Source: Chloroflexus aurantiacus J-10-fl (lineage in GTDB: Bacteria; Chloroflexota; Chloroflexia; Chloroflexales; Chloroflexaceae). From it: a stretch of 64,000 nucleotides of DNA. Position 1 is the first letter of the stretch. Each line of letters opens with the position of its first letter. Shown piece by piece: positions 30,704 through 39,589 of the stretch. The notes beneath the pieces were generated by a model, which was not told where the DNA came from, made no database searches, and saw nothing but the letters and a program-made list of their open reading frames with translations. The stretch spans positions 2,418,001 to 2,482,000 of the forward strand of contig NC_010175.1 in the NCBI RefSeq assembly GCF_000018865.1, in the 5' to 3' direction. A program made the position numbers and the translations under genes.

Positions 30704-31585
30704 ATGCTGAACTACCATCACCTCCGATATTTCTGGATCGTGGCTCATGAAGGTAATCTGACGCGGGCCGCTCGTAAACACAACATTGCCCAGTCTGCGC
30801 TTTCGATGCAGATCAGCGCGCTCGAAGAGTATCTGGGCCAGCCACTGTTTGAGCGTGCCGGTCGTCGTCTGGTGTTGACCGAAGCCGGTCACATTGCGTT
30901 GGACTTTGCCGACGCGATTTTTGCCAAAGGTGACGAACTGCTCGGTACCTTTGGCCGGCTGGCAGAAGCACACCAAAAGGTCTTGCGGGTTGGTGCGCTG
31001 GCAACCTTATCGCGCAATTTTCAAGTGGGGTTTTTGCGTCCTTTGTTTGCCGATCCCGAAATTACCGTGATTGTCCGTTCCGGCACGCTGGACGAGCTAC
31101 TTGGGAGTCTGAAGCTCTACGATCTGGATATTGTGCTGGCAACCGGTGTTCCCAATCGCGACCACGCTACGCCGTGGATTGTCCATATCATCGATACGCA
31201 ACCGGTAGGGCTGATTGGACAGCCGCGATCAGATCGGTATCAGCAACCTCTGGAGGTATTGCTCCAGCGTGAACCGCTTATCGTGCCATCACCGGAGTCT
31301 ACGATTCGCACCGGCTTTGATGCGCTTGTTCATCGGCTAGGTATTCGCCCTCGTATCGTGGCTGAAATCGACGATATGGCGATGATGCGTCTTGTGGCGC
31401 GTGAACACAACGGATTAGCAGTCATTCCACCAATCGTCGTGACAGATGAGTTGCGCAGCGGGATGCTGGTGGAATACGCTGAACTGCCAGAGCTTGTCGA
31501 GACCTTCTGTGCGATTACCATGCCACGGCGCTTTCCCAATCCTCTGCTGCGGTTGGTGCTACCCGGACACACAACACCGGAATAA
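30704..31585 (+). CDS. LysR-family transcriptional regulator, probable dab regulator
   Basis: 293 aa. The N-terminal winged helix-turn-helix reads MLNYHHLRYFWIVAHEGN then LTRAARKHNIAQSALSMQI. The effector domain follows (about 95-290), closest in feel to the NhaR/CbbR-like branch. It is transcribed divergently from the dabBA genes, the classic LysR arrangement, so it likely controls them and itself in response to a carbon-status signal. The effector is not deducible. Confidence 0.87.
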   Translation: MLNYHHLRYFWIVAHEGNLTRAARKHNIAQSALSMQISALEEYLGQPLFERAGRRLVLTEAGHIALDFADAIFAKGDELLGTFGRLAEAHQKVLRVGALATLSRNFQVGFLRPLFADPEITVIVRSGTLDELLGSLKLYDLDIVLATGVPNRDHATPWIVHIIDTQPVGLIGQPRSDRYQQPLEVLLQREPLIVPSPESTIRTGFDALVHRLGIRPRIVAEIDDMAMMRLVAREHNGLAVIPPIVVTDELRSGMLVEYAELPELVETFCAITMPRRFPNPLLRLVLPGHTTPE

Positions 31586-31608
31586 CTGTCATTCTGACCG
31601 ATTATCAT

Positions 31609-31838
31609 TAACCCAAGTTGCTACCTTTGTCACCACAGAGGCACGGAGGACACAGAGGATGGGGATAACCGGAATTGCTACCCTGAGACGTGCGTGAAAG
31701 AGCGCGTCTATAGGAACCGGCTGCTATTCAAATCGTTCATACAGGTACGTCGCACATTACTGTGCGCAGCGTCGTACCGTTCATCCTGGTAGTCAGCCTC
31801 ACGTGGCCTGTTCACAGCATAGGTGGCAACCTGGGTTA
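31609..31838. mobile_element. MITE-like element, copy 1 (230 bp)
   Basis: Ends are inverted repeats: TAACCCAAGTTGCTACCT on the left and AGGTGGCAACCTGGGTTA on the right, matching at 16 of 18. There is no open frame inside. A second copy at 45537-45759 is in the opposite orientation, roughly 80% alike by eye. Inner landmark: TTTGTCACCACAGAGG. It fills most of the 31586-31932 spacer. Confidence 0.7.
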
Positions 31839-31932
31839 TGAAACTATATTGTGGATGCATCAACAGCACCGTAGCGGCATATTTGTCTATCCTGTCCTGT
31901 ATTGAATGCCATGAACACTGTGGAGAACCATC

Positions 31933-32265
31933 ATGAAATACTGGCTCTACCTGATGCTGGCAATTCTGACCGAAGTTGTGGCTACCTCAGCGCTCAAAGC
32001 CAGCGCCGGCTTTAGCCGTCCCTTGCCATCACTGATCGTTGTAGCGGGCTATGCAATCTCGTTTTACGCGATGTCGCTGGCGCTGGAGGCAATACCCGTT
32101 GGCATCGCTTATGCAGTCTGGTCGGGAATCGGGATTGTGCTGATCACGGTTGCGGCCTGGTTCCTGTACGGCCAGCGGCTTGATGTATGGGCACTCATTG
32201 GGATTGGGTTCATTATTGTCGGGGTGGTTATTTTGAATCTTTTGTCAAAAGTTGAGGTGCGCTAA
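31933..32265 (+). CDS. small multidrug resistance (SMR) family transporter
   Basis: 110 aa with four hydrophobic helices, the standard SMR size. The membrane-embedded Glu14 ([15 protein letters not shown]) that binds proton and cation in EmrE is present, as is [13 protein letters not shown] in helix 3. It would work as a dimer in the cytoplasmic membrane and exchange protons for lipophilic cations or related small molecules. GGAGAACC precedes the ATG. Single gene, no neighbouring partner of the paired SMR type. Confidence 0.9.
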   Translation: MKYWLYLMLAILTEVVATSALKASAGFSRPLPSLIVVAGYAISFYAMSLALEAIPVGIAYAVWSGIGIVLITVAAWFLYGQRLDVWALIGIGFIIVGVVILNLLSKVEVR

Positions 32266-32344
32266 TAAACTAATGTTTATTGATTTCGATCATCACAACT
32301 GCTAGAATGACAGTGTTCAATAGCAGATCAATCGTTCCGGCACT

Positions 32345-33157
32345 GTGATGAAACTAACCGTTTTACAGCAGGCGATCAGGCTTTTGGCCTACCGGCGCAT
32401 GTTTCTCACCAATCTCACGCCGGTTGATCAGGTACGAACCCTGATCCGTCAGCTCCATCCACTGACACCCCCGACACCCTTCATCCGGCTCGGCCCTGCC
32501 GGCGATGGTGGATACCTCGTACCTGACGATCTGGCAGGAATTACCACCTGTTTCTCGCCTGGGGTGGGTGGAATTGCCGGTTTCGAGCACGATTGCGCGA
32601 ACCAGGGAATGACCGTCTTTATGGCAGATGCCTCAGTTGACGGGCCACCATCGCATCATCCGGCATTTCGCTTCTGTAAGCGCTTTATCGGCGCATTGAC
32701 CGACGAGCAGTACATCACATTAGACGATTGGGTGCAGCAATCGCTGCCGGCAGGCAATACTGGCGATCTCTTGCTGCAAATGGACATTGAGGGATCGGAG
32801 TACGAAGTACTGCTGGCAACACCGACCGACCTGCTCCGCCGGTTTCGGATCATCGTGATCGAGTTTCATTATCTGGATCAGTTGTGGAATAAGTTCTTCT
32901 TCCGGGTTGCCGGTCGGGCAATCGCGAAACTGCTCCAAACCCATGCCTGTGTTCATATCCATCCAAATAATCAGCGTGGTGCGATGACGCTGAGTGACAT
33001 TACTATTCCCCGTACCATGGAATTTACATTTCTCCGCCGAGATCGGTTAACCGGTGAGCACTATCGCCGTGATTTTCCCCATCCCCTCGATCACACGAAT
33101 ACGGCTCGTGATGGGCTTTCGCTGCCGAAGTGTTGGTATGGAGGAGATAGGAGATAG
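32345..33157 (+). CDS. FkbM-like SAM-dependent methyltransferase domain protein
   Basis: 270 aa. A Rossmann methyltransferase core is visible: GPAGDGGYLVPDDL (glycine-rich), MADASVDG (acidic strand end), LLLQMDIEGSEYEVL and RIIVIEFHYLD. The DIEGSE and EFH motifs are typical of FkbM proteins, often O-methyltransferases for sugars or lipids. The substrate is unknown. The last codons (GGDRR, stop) come from the start of a heptamer array, so the original C-terminus may have been altered. Confidence 0.7.
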   Translation: MMKLTVLQQAIRLLAYRRMFLTNLTPVDQVRTLIRQLHPLTPPTPFIRLGPAGDGGYLVPDDLAGITTCFSPGVGGIAGFEHDCANQGMTVFMADASVDGPPSHHPAFRFCKRFIGALTDEQYITLDDWVQQSLPAGNTGDLLLQMDIEGSEYEVLLATPTDLLRRFRIIVIEFHYLDQLWNKFFFRVAGRAIAKLLQTHACVHIHPNNQRGAMTLSDITIPRTMEFTFLRRDRLTGEHYRRDFPHPLDHTNTARDGLSLPKCWYGGDRR

Positions 33158-33345
33158 AAGATAGAAGATAGAAGATAGAAGATAGAAGATAGAAGATAGA
33201 AGATAGAAGATAGAAGATAGAAGATAGAAGATAGAAGATAGAAGATAGAAGATAGGGGATAGGAGATAGAAGATAGATAGGGGATAGAAGATAGATAGGA
33301 GATAGGGGATAGATAGGAGATAGGGGATAGGAAGTAGGAGGTAGA
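33139..33345 (+). repeat. heptamer (GATAGAA/GATAGGA) array, copy 3
   Basis: Fourteen perfect tandem GATAGAA units run from 33153 to 33250, flanked by GATAGGA/GATAGGG variants to about 33345. The array begins inside the FkbM-like gene and supplies its TAG stop. Confidence 0.95.
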
Positions 33346-34037
33346 TTAAGTAAGAGTATTGGTGCAGGTGATGGGAAGTGATTTCATGTGTTTAGTGAAG
33401 AGTGATCCTCTGGATTGTGCCCTTGCCTACGCGGGAATGCATGAGTTGGGTGGTTGTGCAAGTGAAACAAACTAACCCATCTGCTATTGCTACCCGTGGC
33501 CTGTTCTCCATTCATACCTTTTCAGCAATTGAAGACGATTTCTAAAACGGCATGAACACTGGTAGCCGGGTGTTTATGCCTCGTGGTTGTGCCGGGATTT
33601 GGCGATACCTGATAGCGTGCCGGCGTCCGCCAGTCGTACTCTGGGTATGAAGGCCGCCGTTGTGGGTACCGCGTACATTGTCCGAAGCGATGGACGAGCC
33701 GGTTAGAATGTCTTCCGATTCCCAACATTCCATCCCCAACTCCACAACATATTTCTCCTAAATGTACTCCTCGTGTGATACAATTCCAGGCCAGACAATA
33801 CACAACGACAGTGAAGGGTTTCTGGCTTGCCCAACTGTTTGACCTACGCACCAGAACATATTCCCAGCAACACTTTCCGATAGTCAGTTGGCAAGAGAGT
33901 GTGACTTCTGGATTGCGAGCGATTTTCATCGTATGAGCGCGCCATCAGCATCGTTTGGTGCGGGCAGATTTGCCATTGATTCGGTGGCTGATGAACTGCA
34001 ACCTGCTCCCGACCCGTAGTGTGGCAATGGAGGAAGT
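33346..34037. other. intergenic, no gene supported
   Basis: A 135-codon minus frame (33522-33929) is Cys/Trp/Arg-rich with no recognisable domain and no ribosome-binding site. I see no other feature. Confidence 0.5.
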
Positions 34038-35066
34038 ATGCAAACCTCACAGTCGCTCCTCGATCAGTTTTTTCGCCAGATTGCACGCAGTATTGCCTTG
34101 GGGATCGGAGTGATTGCCGCCGTCGTTGTGCCGATTGAACTCATCAGTTTTGTGCTGACAAACAACACCTTGCTGGCGATTGCGGCGGCGATCAGTACAA
34201 CAATAGGGATCGGGAGCGGGTGTACGGTATTTTTGCTGGATCGGGGACAACCGCTCTGGCAGGGTATTTTGCCTTTTGCAGTCCTGATCGTGGTTGCCGA
34301 GATCATGGTTGCGCTCTGGCTGCCAGAACTCTACGTTTCTGCAGCGCCGTTTATTGTGGTTGCGATTCTGCTGGCCAGCCTGATCAATCGGCGGGTATTT
34401 ACTATTAGCGTTCTGGTGATCTGTATTGTGGTAACGGTGGTGCTGCTGCTCATCAGTCAACCGGCTCCTGAAGCGAAAATTCCTGCCCCGATGTTTAGCT
34501 TTTTGCAGGCCAGCAGTCTTGCAGCGCTGTTTGTTGCGGTCTGGATATTCCTTGATCGGATTATCGCCGCGCAGATGCAGGCGTTGCAGATCGCCGATCA
34601 GCGGGCCGACGATGCAGAAGCGGCCCGTCAACAAACCGAACTGGCACGTCAGGAGGTTGAACGACGGGCCAGCGAACAACAACGTCTGCTTGAACTGGTA
34701 GCAGTACTTGAACTGCCGATTTTGACGATAGATGATCGGGTGCTGCTGGCACCGTTGGTCGGTAACCTCGACAGCCGACGGGCCGATGCGTTACGGCAGC
34801 GGGTGCTTGAGCGGCTCGCCGAACTGCGTGCTCATACAGTTATCATTGACATTACCGGTATTACGGTGATAGATACTGCGGTGGCGAAGGCGTTGATCGA
34901 CACGGCTACCGCGATCCGTCTGCTCGGTGCGCGCACGATTATCAGTGGGATTCGTCCGACAGTCGCGCAGACGCTGGTTCATCTTAACACTGGTCTCCAC
35001 GAGATCACGACTGCTCCCAATCCTGAAGCGGCGCTTAGACTTGCCCGTCCGGCGGTGATGATCTGA
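34038..35066 (+). CDS. membrane protein with C-terminal STAS domain (RsbR-like)
   Basis: 342 aa with GGAGG before the ATG. Five or six helices fill residues 20-175, then a coiled coil rich in Ala/Glu/Arg (about 180-220). A STAS domain follows (about 225-335) with VIIDITGITVIDTAVAKAL, LGARTIISGIRP and VAQTLV, very like the RsbR/RsbS stressosome branch. A threonine in the IDTA motif marks the usual switch-phosphorylation region. It probably senses a membrane-related signal and acts in a partner-switching pathway. No RsbT/RsbU-like kinase or phosphatase is adjacent. Confidence 0.8.
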   Translation: MQTSQSLLDQFFRQIARSIALGIGVIAAVVVPIELISFVLTNNTLLAIAAAISTTIGIGSGCTVFLLDRGQPLWQGILPFAVLIVVAEIMVALWLPELYVSAAPFIVVAILLASLINRRVFTISVLVICIVVTVVLLLISQPAPEAKIPAPMFSFLQASSLAALFVAVWIFLDRIIAAQMQALQIADQRADDAEAARQQTELARQEVERRASEQQRLLELVAVLELPILTIDDRVLLAPLVGNLDSRRADALRQRVLERLAELRAHTVIIDITGITVIDTAVAKALIDTATAIRLLGARTIISGIRPTVAQTLVHLNTGLHEITTAPNPEAALRLARPAVMI

Positions 35067-35094
35067 AGTCTGCGGTCTTCGTTAGGTGGAAAAC

Positions 35095-35136
35095 GGCGCA
35101 AACATTGTTGGGTGGAAAACCCGCAATGTTTGCGCC
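35095..35136. terminator. bidirectional hairpin between convergent genes
   Basis: A 13-bp perfect stem (GGCGCAAACATTG/CAATGTTTGCGCC) with a 16-base loop lies between the STAS gene and the sugar symporter gene. Two direct copies of GTTRGGTGGAAAAC (35081 and 35106) overlap it. No T-tract. Confidence 0.5.
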
Positions 35137-35176
35137 AGACAGACGCCACGTTGGTCTATGGTTTTCAGTCGGGACG

Positions 35177-36595
35177 TTATCCTGGTCGCCGGCGCAATGC
35201 CAGTTTGGCCAGGGTTTCGGCGTGGCTGGCCTTCGTAATCGGGTAGAAGGCGGTCAGGATCATGCCACTGATCAGAATGAGCGTGGGTAAGGGGCCGATC
35301 AGCAGGCGGATCGCAAGTAGTGCGCTTTCGGGTTGCTGGCCAGGTTGCAGGTTTTCGTTGAAGCCGGCGAATTGCAAGGCCAGACCGACAAGAAATAATC
35401 CCAGCGCTAACCCCATCTTTTGCAGCAAAACCATAAAACCGTAGAACATCCCCTCGCGGCGCTGCCCGGTTTCAAGTTCGTCAAGCTCGATCACGTCGGG
35501 CATCATGCTCCATGGAATGAGATAGGCTGTTGCTACCCCGGCACCGGCAATCACACCCAGGATGATTGCCAGGTCGAGTTGTTCAGGTTGCAGGAAGAAG
35601 AGAAATGCCTGTACTCCGATCCAGATCAGGCTGCCGATCATGTAGACGGCTTTCTTGCCGATGCGACGGCTAACCGCGCTCCAGATAAAGAGGAAGAGCA
35701 ACGCTGAACCCTGTACGGCAAAGAGCATGATGGGGATGACATCCTGGACGGTATTGAAGGTCAGGCCAAAGCTGGTACGGGGAAATTGGGGCACACTGCC
35801 CAGCCAGAAGACGATGAAGAAGGTCAGGACGCTGGACGTGACCTGGACGGCCAGCCAGGAGAACATGTAGATACCAACGACGAAGAGAAAGGGGCGGTTT
35901 TTGAACACATAGCGAATCTGATCCGGTAAGCTCAGTTCGGCACTGCCGGGTTCTGGTTCGTAGCGTTCACGAGTACCGAAGAAGCACCAGAGAAACGGTA
36001 GGGCAATGATGACACCGGTGATTGCACCTGAGACCAGATAGCCGGTTTGCTGATCGGTAAATTGACCGACAATGATTTGATGTAAAATGCCGCCGAGCAG
36101 GCTCCCACCGATGCTGAAGGCAAAGCGATACGAATTGAGCGAAGTTCGCTCATCATAATCACGGGTCAGTTCTGGGGTAAGCGCCGTATATGGTACATTC
36201 ACCACGGTAAAGGCGGTATCGAAAAGCAGGGCAATCGCGAGGTAGTAGATAAACTTGCCGGTCACGTCAAACGGGGGTACCACCCACTGCAAAAAGAAGA
36301 GGACACCAAATGGTACGGCACCGAACAGCAGCCATGGCCGCCGCCGTCCCCAACGGGTCTGCGTTTTATCGGTGAGCCAGCCGATGATAGGATCGTTGAC
36401 AGCATCCCAGATTTTCACGACCAGCAGCACTGTCCCGGCCAGGCCAGGGGGGAGGCCGGCGATGGTGGTGAGAAAGTAGAGCTGGAAGAAAGAGGCGATG
36501 ATGGTGGCGATAGCCGGGCCGAGATCACCAGCGCCGAAAGCAAGACGGGTTGCAAGCGGCAAACGCTCTGAACGTGCCGACGTCGAGGCGGCCAT
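35177..36595 (-). CDS. GPH-family (MelB-like) sugar:cation symporter
   Basis: 472 aa from the ATG at 36595 with AGAGGAG nine bases upstream; the longer frame adds a soluble stretch without support. Twelve hydrophobic helices. MelB/GPH landmarks: AFGAGDLGPAIAT, KIWDAVNDPIIGWLTDKTQTRWGRR (shown here only by its key D/R residues), FTVVNVPYTAL and RDYDERTSLNSYR. It imports a glycoside or oligosaccharide with sodium or protons. Divergent from sbtA with a 129-bp control region. Confidence 0.87.
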   Translation of the reverse strand: MAASTSARSERLPLATRLAFGAGDLGPAIATIIASFFQLYFLTTIAGLPPGLAGTVLLVVKIWDAVNDPIIGWLTDKTQTRWGRRRPWLLFGAVPFGVLFFLQWVVPPFDVTGKFIYYLAIALLFDTAFTVVNVPYTALTPELTRDYDERTSLNSYRFAFSIGGSLLGGILHQIIVGQFTDQQTGYLVSGAITGVIIALPFLWCFFGTRERYEPEPGSAELSLPDQIRYVFKNRPFLFVVGIYMFSWLAVQVTSSVLTFFIVFWLGSVPQFPRTSFGLTFNTVQDVIPIMLFAVQGSALLFLFIWSAVSRRIGKKAVYMIGSLIWIGVQAFLFFLQPEQLDLAIILGVIAGAGVATAYLIPWSMMPDVIELDELETGQRREGMFYGFMVLLQKMGLALGLFLVGLALQFAGFNENLQPGQQPESALLAIRLLIGPLPTLILISGMILTAFYPITKASHAETLAKLALRRRPG

Positions 36596-36724
36596 AGGGA
36601 ACTTCTCCTCTGGGTGCAAAAAGGCGACCGATGCCTCATATTGTAGCATTACTCGCCATGTTACGCGAGATGGTACGATAACGGAGATAGGTTGAGCAGA
36701 CTTGAAATCGATGTAAGGAGTCTT

Positions 36725-37699
36725 ATGACCATCATTGAATTGTTGCAAGTCAACCTGCTGTCGCCGATGGTACTCGCCTTTGCGCTCGGTATCATCGCCA
36801 CGCTGGTACGCAGTGATCTGAAACTACCCGATGAGTTGTACACGACGCTTTCCATCTATCTCCTGCTGGCAATTGGGCTGAAAGGTGGCGTGGCATTGGC
36901 CGAAACCAGTCTGGCCGTCTTTTGGGCACCGGCGCTGGCAACGCTATTCCTCGGCCTGATTATTCCAGTGTTTGCCTATAGCGTGGCCCGCAAGATTGGC
37001 AAAATGACCATTGCTGACGCAGCAGCACTTGCTGCTCACTACGGCTCGGTGTCGGCTGTGACGTTCGCTGCGGCACAGACCTTTCTTGACGCTGTAGGTA
37101 TTCGTTATGAGGGCTTTATGCCGGCGCTGGTTGCGATTTTAGAGGTGCCGGCGATTGTGATTGCCCTGTTTATTGCTCAGGTGGCCGGTGGGCCGCAGGG
37201 GGGAGATTGGCGTGAGGCACTCCGTGAGTTGATCACCAGCAAGAGTATTTTGCTGCTCGTTGGTGGCATGATCATAGGTTGGTTGACCGGCCCTCGCGGC
37301 GGGAAAGAGGTTGCCCCGTTGTTTGTGGATTTATTTAAGGGTGCCTTGACCTTCTTTCTACTTGAACTGGGCATGGTGGCGGCCAGACGATTCCGGGATT
37401 TGCCCAGTGCTGGCCTGTTCCTGTTAGGATTTGGTATCATCATGCCAATACTCAACGGTCTGCTCGGAGTCTGGTTTGGCAGTCTTGCCGGTCTATCAGT
37501 GGGGGGCAGTACTATTTTGGGTGTCCTGGCGGCCAGCGCTTCGTATATCGCCGCACCGGCCGCAGTGCGTATTGCATTGCCCCAGGCCAATCCTGGATTC
37601 TACCTGACGGCGTCACTCGGGATTACGTTCCCGTTTAATCTGGCAATTGGGCTTCCACTCTACTACACGCTGGCGTTGTGGATTGTTGGTGGGCAATGA
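36725..37699 (+). CDS. sbtA: SbtA-family sodium-dependent bicarbonate transporter
   Basis: 324 aa from the ATG at 36725 (AAGGAG eight bases upstream). About ten helices in two inverted halves. Family features include LKGGVALAET, LAAHYGSVSAVTF, EVPAIVIALF and the second-half GPRGGKEVAPLF/FLLELGMVAARR stretch. SbtA imports bicarbonate with sodium at high affinity. The next gene, 17 bp downstream, encodes the PII-like partner, so this is the standard sbtAB operon. Together with dabAB some 6 kb away it suggests strong bicarbonate demand. Confidence 0.92.
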   Translation: MTIIELLQVNLLSPMVLAFALGIIATLVRSDLKLPDELYTTLSIYLLLAIGLKGGVALAETSLAVFWAPALATLFLGLIIPVFAYSVARKIGKMTIADAAALAAHYGSVSAVTFAAAQTFLDAVGIRYEGFMPALVAILEVPAIVIALFIAQVAGGPQGGDWREALRELITSKSILLLVGGMIIGWLTGPRGGKEVAPLFVDLFKGALTFFLLELGMVAARRFRDLPSAGLFLLGFGIIMPILNGLLGVWFGSLAGLSVGGSTILGVLAASASYIAAPAAVRIALPQANPGFYLTASLGITFPFNLAIGLPLYYTLALWIVGGQ

Positions 37700-37716
37700 T
37701 CTGGAAAGGTAACGCC

Positions 37717-38034
37717 ATGGAATTGACAACCGTCAAGCTGGTTACCATTATTGCCGAGGCCGTGCTGGAGGATCGTCTGTTGCACGATCTACGTCATCTC
37801 GGTGCCCGTGGTTATACCGTTGGCACGGTGCGCGGTGAAGGAACACGGGGTATTCATGCCAGTGAATGGGAAGGGAAGAGTCTGCGTATCGAGACGCTGG
37901 TGAACGCTGAGGTGGCAGAAAAGATTTTGCAGCATCTGGCGACAGCGTACTTTCCGCACTTCGCCGTGATCGCGTATGCGATGGATGTGCAGGTGGTGCG
38001 TGGGGCGAAGTTTAAGGGGGGAGGGGGGAGATAG
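37717..38034 (+). CDS. sbtB: PII-like signalling protein SbtB
   Basis: 105 aa from the ATG at 37717. A ferredoxin-like PII fold is apparent: VKLVTIIAEAVLEDRLLHDL, LGARGYTVGTVRGEG (T-loop side), GKSLRIETLVNAEVAEKIL and FAVIAYAMDVQVVRG. SbtB binds adenine nucleotides (cAMP, AMP, ADP) and gates SbtA. The C-terminal KFKGGGGR and the stop codon arise from the G-rich start of a heptamer array, so the tail may differ from relatives. The redox CGPxGC tail known from cyanobacterial SbtB is absent. Confidence 0.87.
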   Translation: MELTTVKLVTIIAEAVLEDRLLHDLRHLGARGYTVGTVRGEGTRGIHASEWEGKSLRIETLVNAEVAEKILQHLATAYFPHFAVIAYAMDVQVVRGAKFKGGGGR

Positions 38035-38145
38035 GAAATAGGAGAGAGGAGATAGGAAATAGGGGAGAGGAGAGAGGAGATAGGAAATAGGGGAGAGGAG
38101 AGAGGAGATAGGAAATAGGGGAGAGGAGAGAGGAGGGAGAAGGTA
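38022..38145 (+). repeat. heptamer (GATAGGA/GAGAGGA) array, copy 4
   Basis: Units such as GAGATAGGAAATAGGGGAGAGGAGA are repeated. The array starts within the sbtB 3' end and provides its TAG stop, in sense orientation. Confidence 0.85.
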
Positions 38146-38247
38146 GGGGGTGGGGCAAGAGGCATGGGGGTGTGCTTGCGGTTCTGAGGCGGTCACCGGA
38201 ACACCTGTTATGCGGATGGAGTGGGCATGCGCTGGTAATTGGAGAAA

Positions 38248-38274
38248 GCGTGCGGAAGTCTGGCTTCCGCACGC
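38248..38274 (-). repeat. variant of the dispersed hairpin repeat, copy F
   Basis: Arms GCGTGCGGAAG/CTTCCGCACGC around five bases. On the minus strand it is preceded by CGCTCAGTTTG, the same left flank as copies A, C and D (CGCGCAGTTTGG). The stem differs from them by a paired change (GCGGCAG to GCGGAAG and CTGCCGC to CTTCCGC). It sits about 40 bp past the YvcK-like stop and may terminate it. Confidence 0.65.
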
Positions 38275-38310
38275 CAAACTGAGCGGCTGATGTCGCTGAG
38301 AGTCATCCGA

Positions 38311-39348
38311 TCAGCCGGTCGCTTGATCGTGGCGATCAAGGGCGATCTTCCACAACGCCAGGCCAAGGGTTTGCGGATCGTGGCGAATGGTATCGGCCTT
38401 GTTCCACAGCTCACGTGGCCCTGGATCAGGTTCGGCCAGGTCGCGTACCAGTGGTTCAACGCCGAGCGCCCGGATGGCCTGTCGGTCAGTCTCAGTGACG
38501 ATCAGCGGCGTGAGACCAGCGGCACTGTAGCGCGCTACGACTGCCGGATGCAACCCACTCGCATCGTTGATAAGTGCAACATCAAGCACACCGGGGCCGA
38601 TCACGTCAACCAGGCGGGTTACGTGATCGGCGATGCTCATGCCATCGGTCTGGCCGGGTTGGGCGGTTGTGTTGCAGACGAAGACAATAGTTGCTGATGT
38701 TTCGCGTAGTGCGGTGACGATGCCGTCGAAGCAGAGCGTTGCCAGCAATGAGGTGTAGAAGCTCCCTGGCCCAAGCACCACCAGGTCAGCAGCCATGATC
38801 GCTTCCAGTGCAGGTGGATAGGCCGCTGCCGGTGGATCGAGGAAGAGGCGACGAATAGGCGGTTTGCCCAACGCACGCACTGCAATCTCTTCCTTCACGA
38901 CTCGACCATCAATCAGCTCGGCGCACAGATGGGTATTGGTCGTTGCTACGGGAAAAACCTGTTCTGGACATCCGACCATCTGGCGGGCCAGAGCAACAGC
39001 CGCGGCAAAATCGCCTTCCATTTGGGCCAGACCACCCAGGATCAGGTTGCCCAGCGCCATGCCATCGAGTAAGGGCACTGCCGGACTGCGCAGGCGATGC
39101 TGCATCAGACGCGGTAGTATGGCATTAGGGTCGGCAGCAAGGGTCGCCAGCAGGTTGCGGAGGTCGCCGGGGGCGGGAATAGCGGCAATTGTCCGTGCGG
39201 CACCGGTACTACGACCCGAGTCGGTAACTGCAATCACGGCGGTGCGTTCGGCGAAGAAGGGACGGGTGCCGAGCAAGACCTGGGCACTACCGCCGCCGCC
39301 CCCAATGGCGACAATGCGAAGGGGTGGAAGGTTTGTCAGTTCAGCCAT
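38311..39348 (-). CDS. YvcK/CofD-like protein (gluconeogenesis factor family)
   Basis: 345 aa from the ATG at 39348 with AAGGAG six bases upstream. The CofD/YvcK fold shows IVAIGGGGGSAQVL (nucleotide-sugar loop), AVTDSGRSTG, PAPGDLRNLLATLA and GPGSFYTSLLATL. YvcK proteins bind UDP-GlcNAc and link central carbon state to wall synthesis in Firmicutes; the CofD branch transfers phospholactate in F420 synthesis. The GGGGG-S loop and the length favour YvcK. Often found with rapZ and whiA, which are not seen here. Confidence 0.8.
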   Translation of the reverse strand: MAELTNLPPLRIVAIGGGGGSAQVLLGTRPFFAERTAVIAVTDSGRSTGAARTIAAIPAPGDLRNLLATLAADPNAILPRLMQHRLRSPAVPLLDGMALGNLILGGLAQMEGDFAAAVALARQMVGCPEQVFPVATTNTHLCAELIDGRVVKEEIAVRALGKPPIRRLFLDPPAAAYPPALEAIMAADLVVLGPGSFYTSLLATLCFDGIVTALRETSATIVFVCNTTAQPGQTDGMSIADHVTRLVDVIGPGVLDVALINDASGLHPAVVARYSAAGLTPLIVTETDRQAIRALGVEPLVRDLAEPDPGPRELWNKADTIRHDPQTLGLALWKIALDRHDQATG

Positions 39349-39589
39349 GCGTAACTCCTTACGGAATGGTGATCGGTGTGATAACGTCCATGAGCGATTG
39401 TAGCGCACGTGCTGCCAGGATGCAGCATAACACCTGTTGCCCAACATTGCCGGGCTGTTAGGTTACTTTTGCGCGAAGATGTGTATCGTTTGGGCGGAAG
39501 GGTCACTGGTGGGCCGTTAAGCGGCACTGCGTAGTGCCGAAGTGCCGGTTCAGCGTATGACCTGTGCGCTGTACTCAGAGGTGCTGTGC

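Noticed and set aside
33522-33929. 135-codon minus frame
   Set aside because: Unusual composition, no domain, no ribosome-binding site, surrounded by repeat-rich noncoding DNA.
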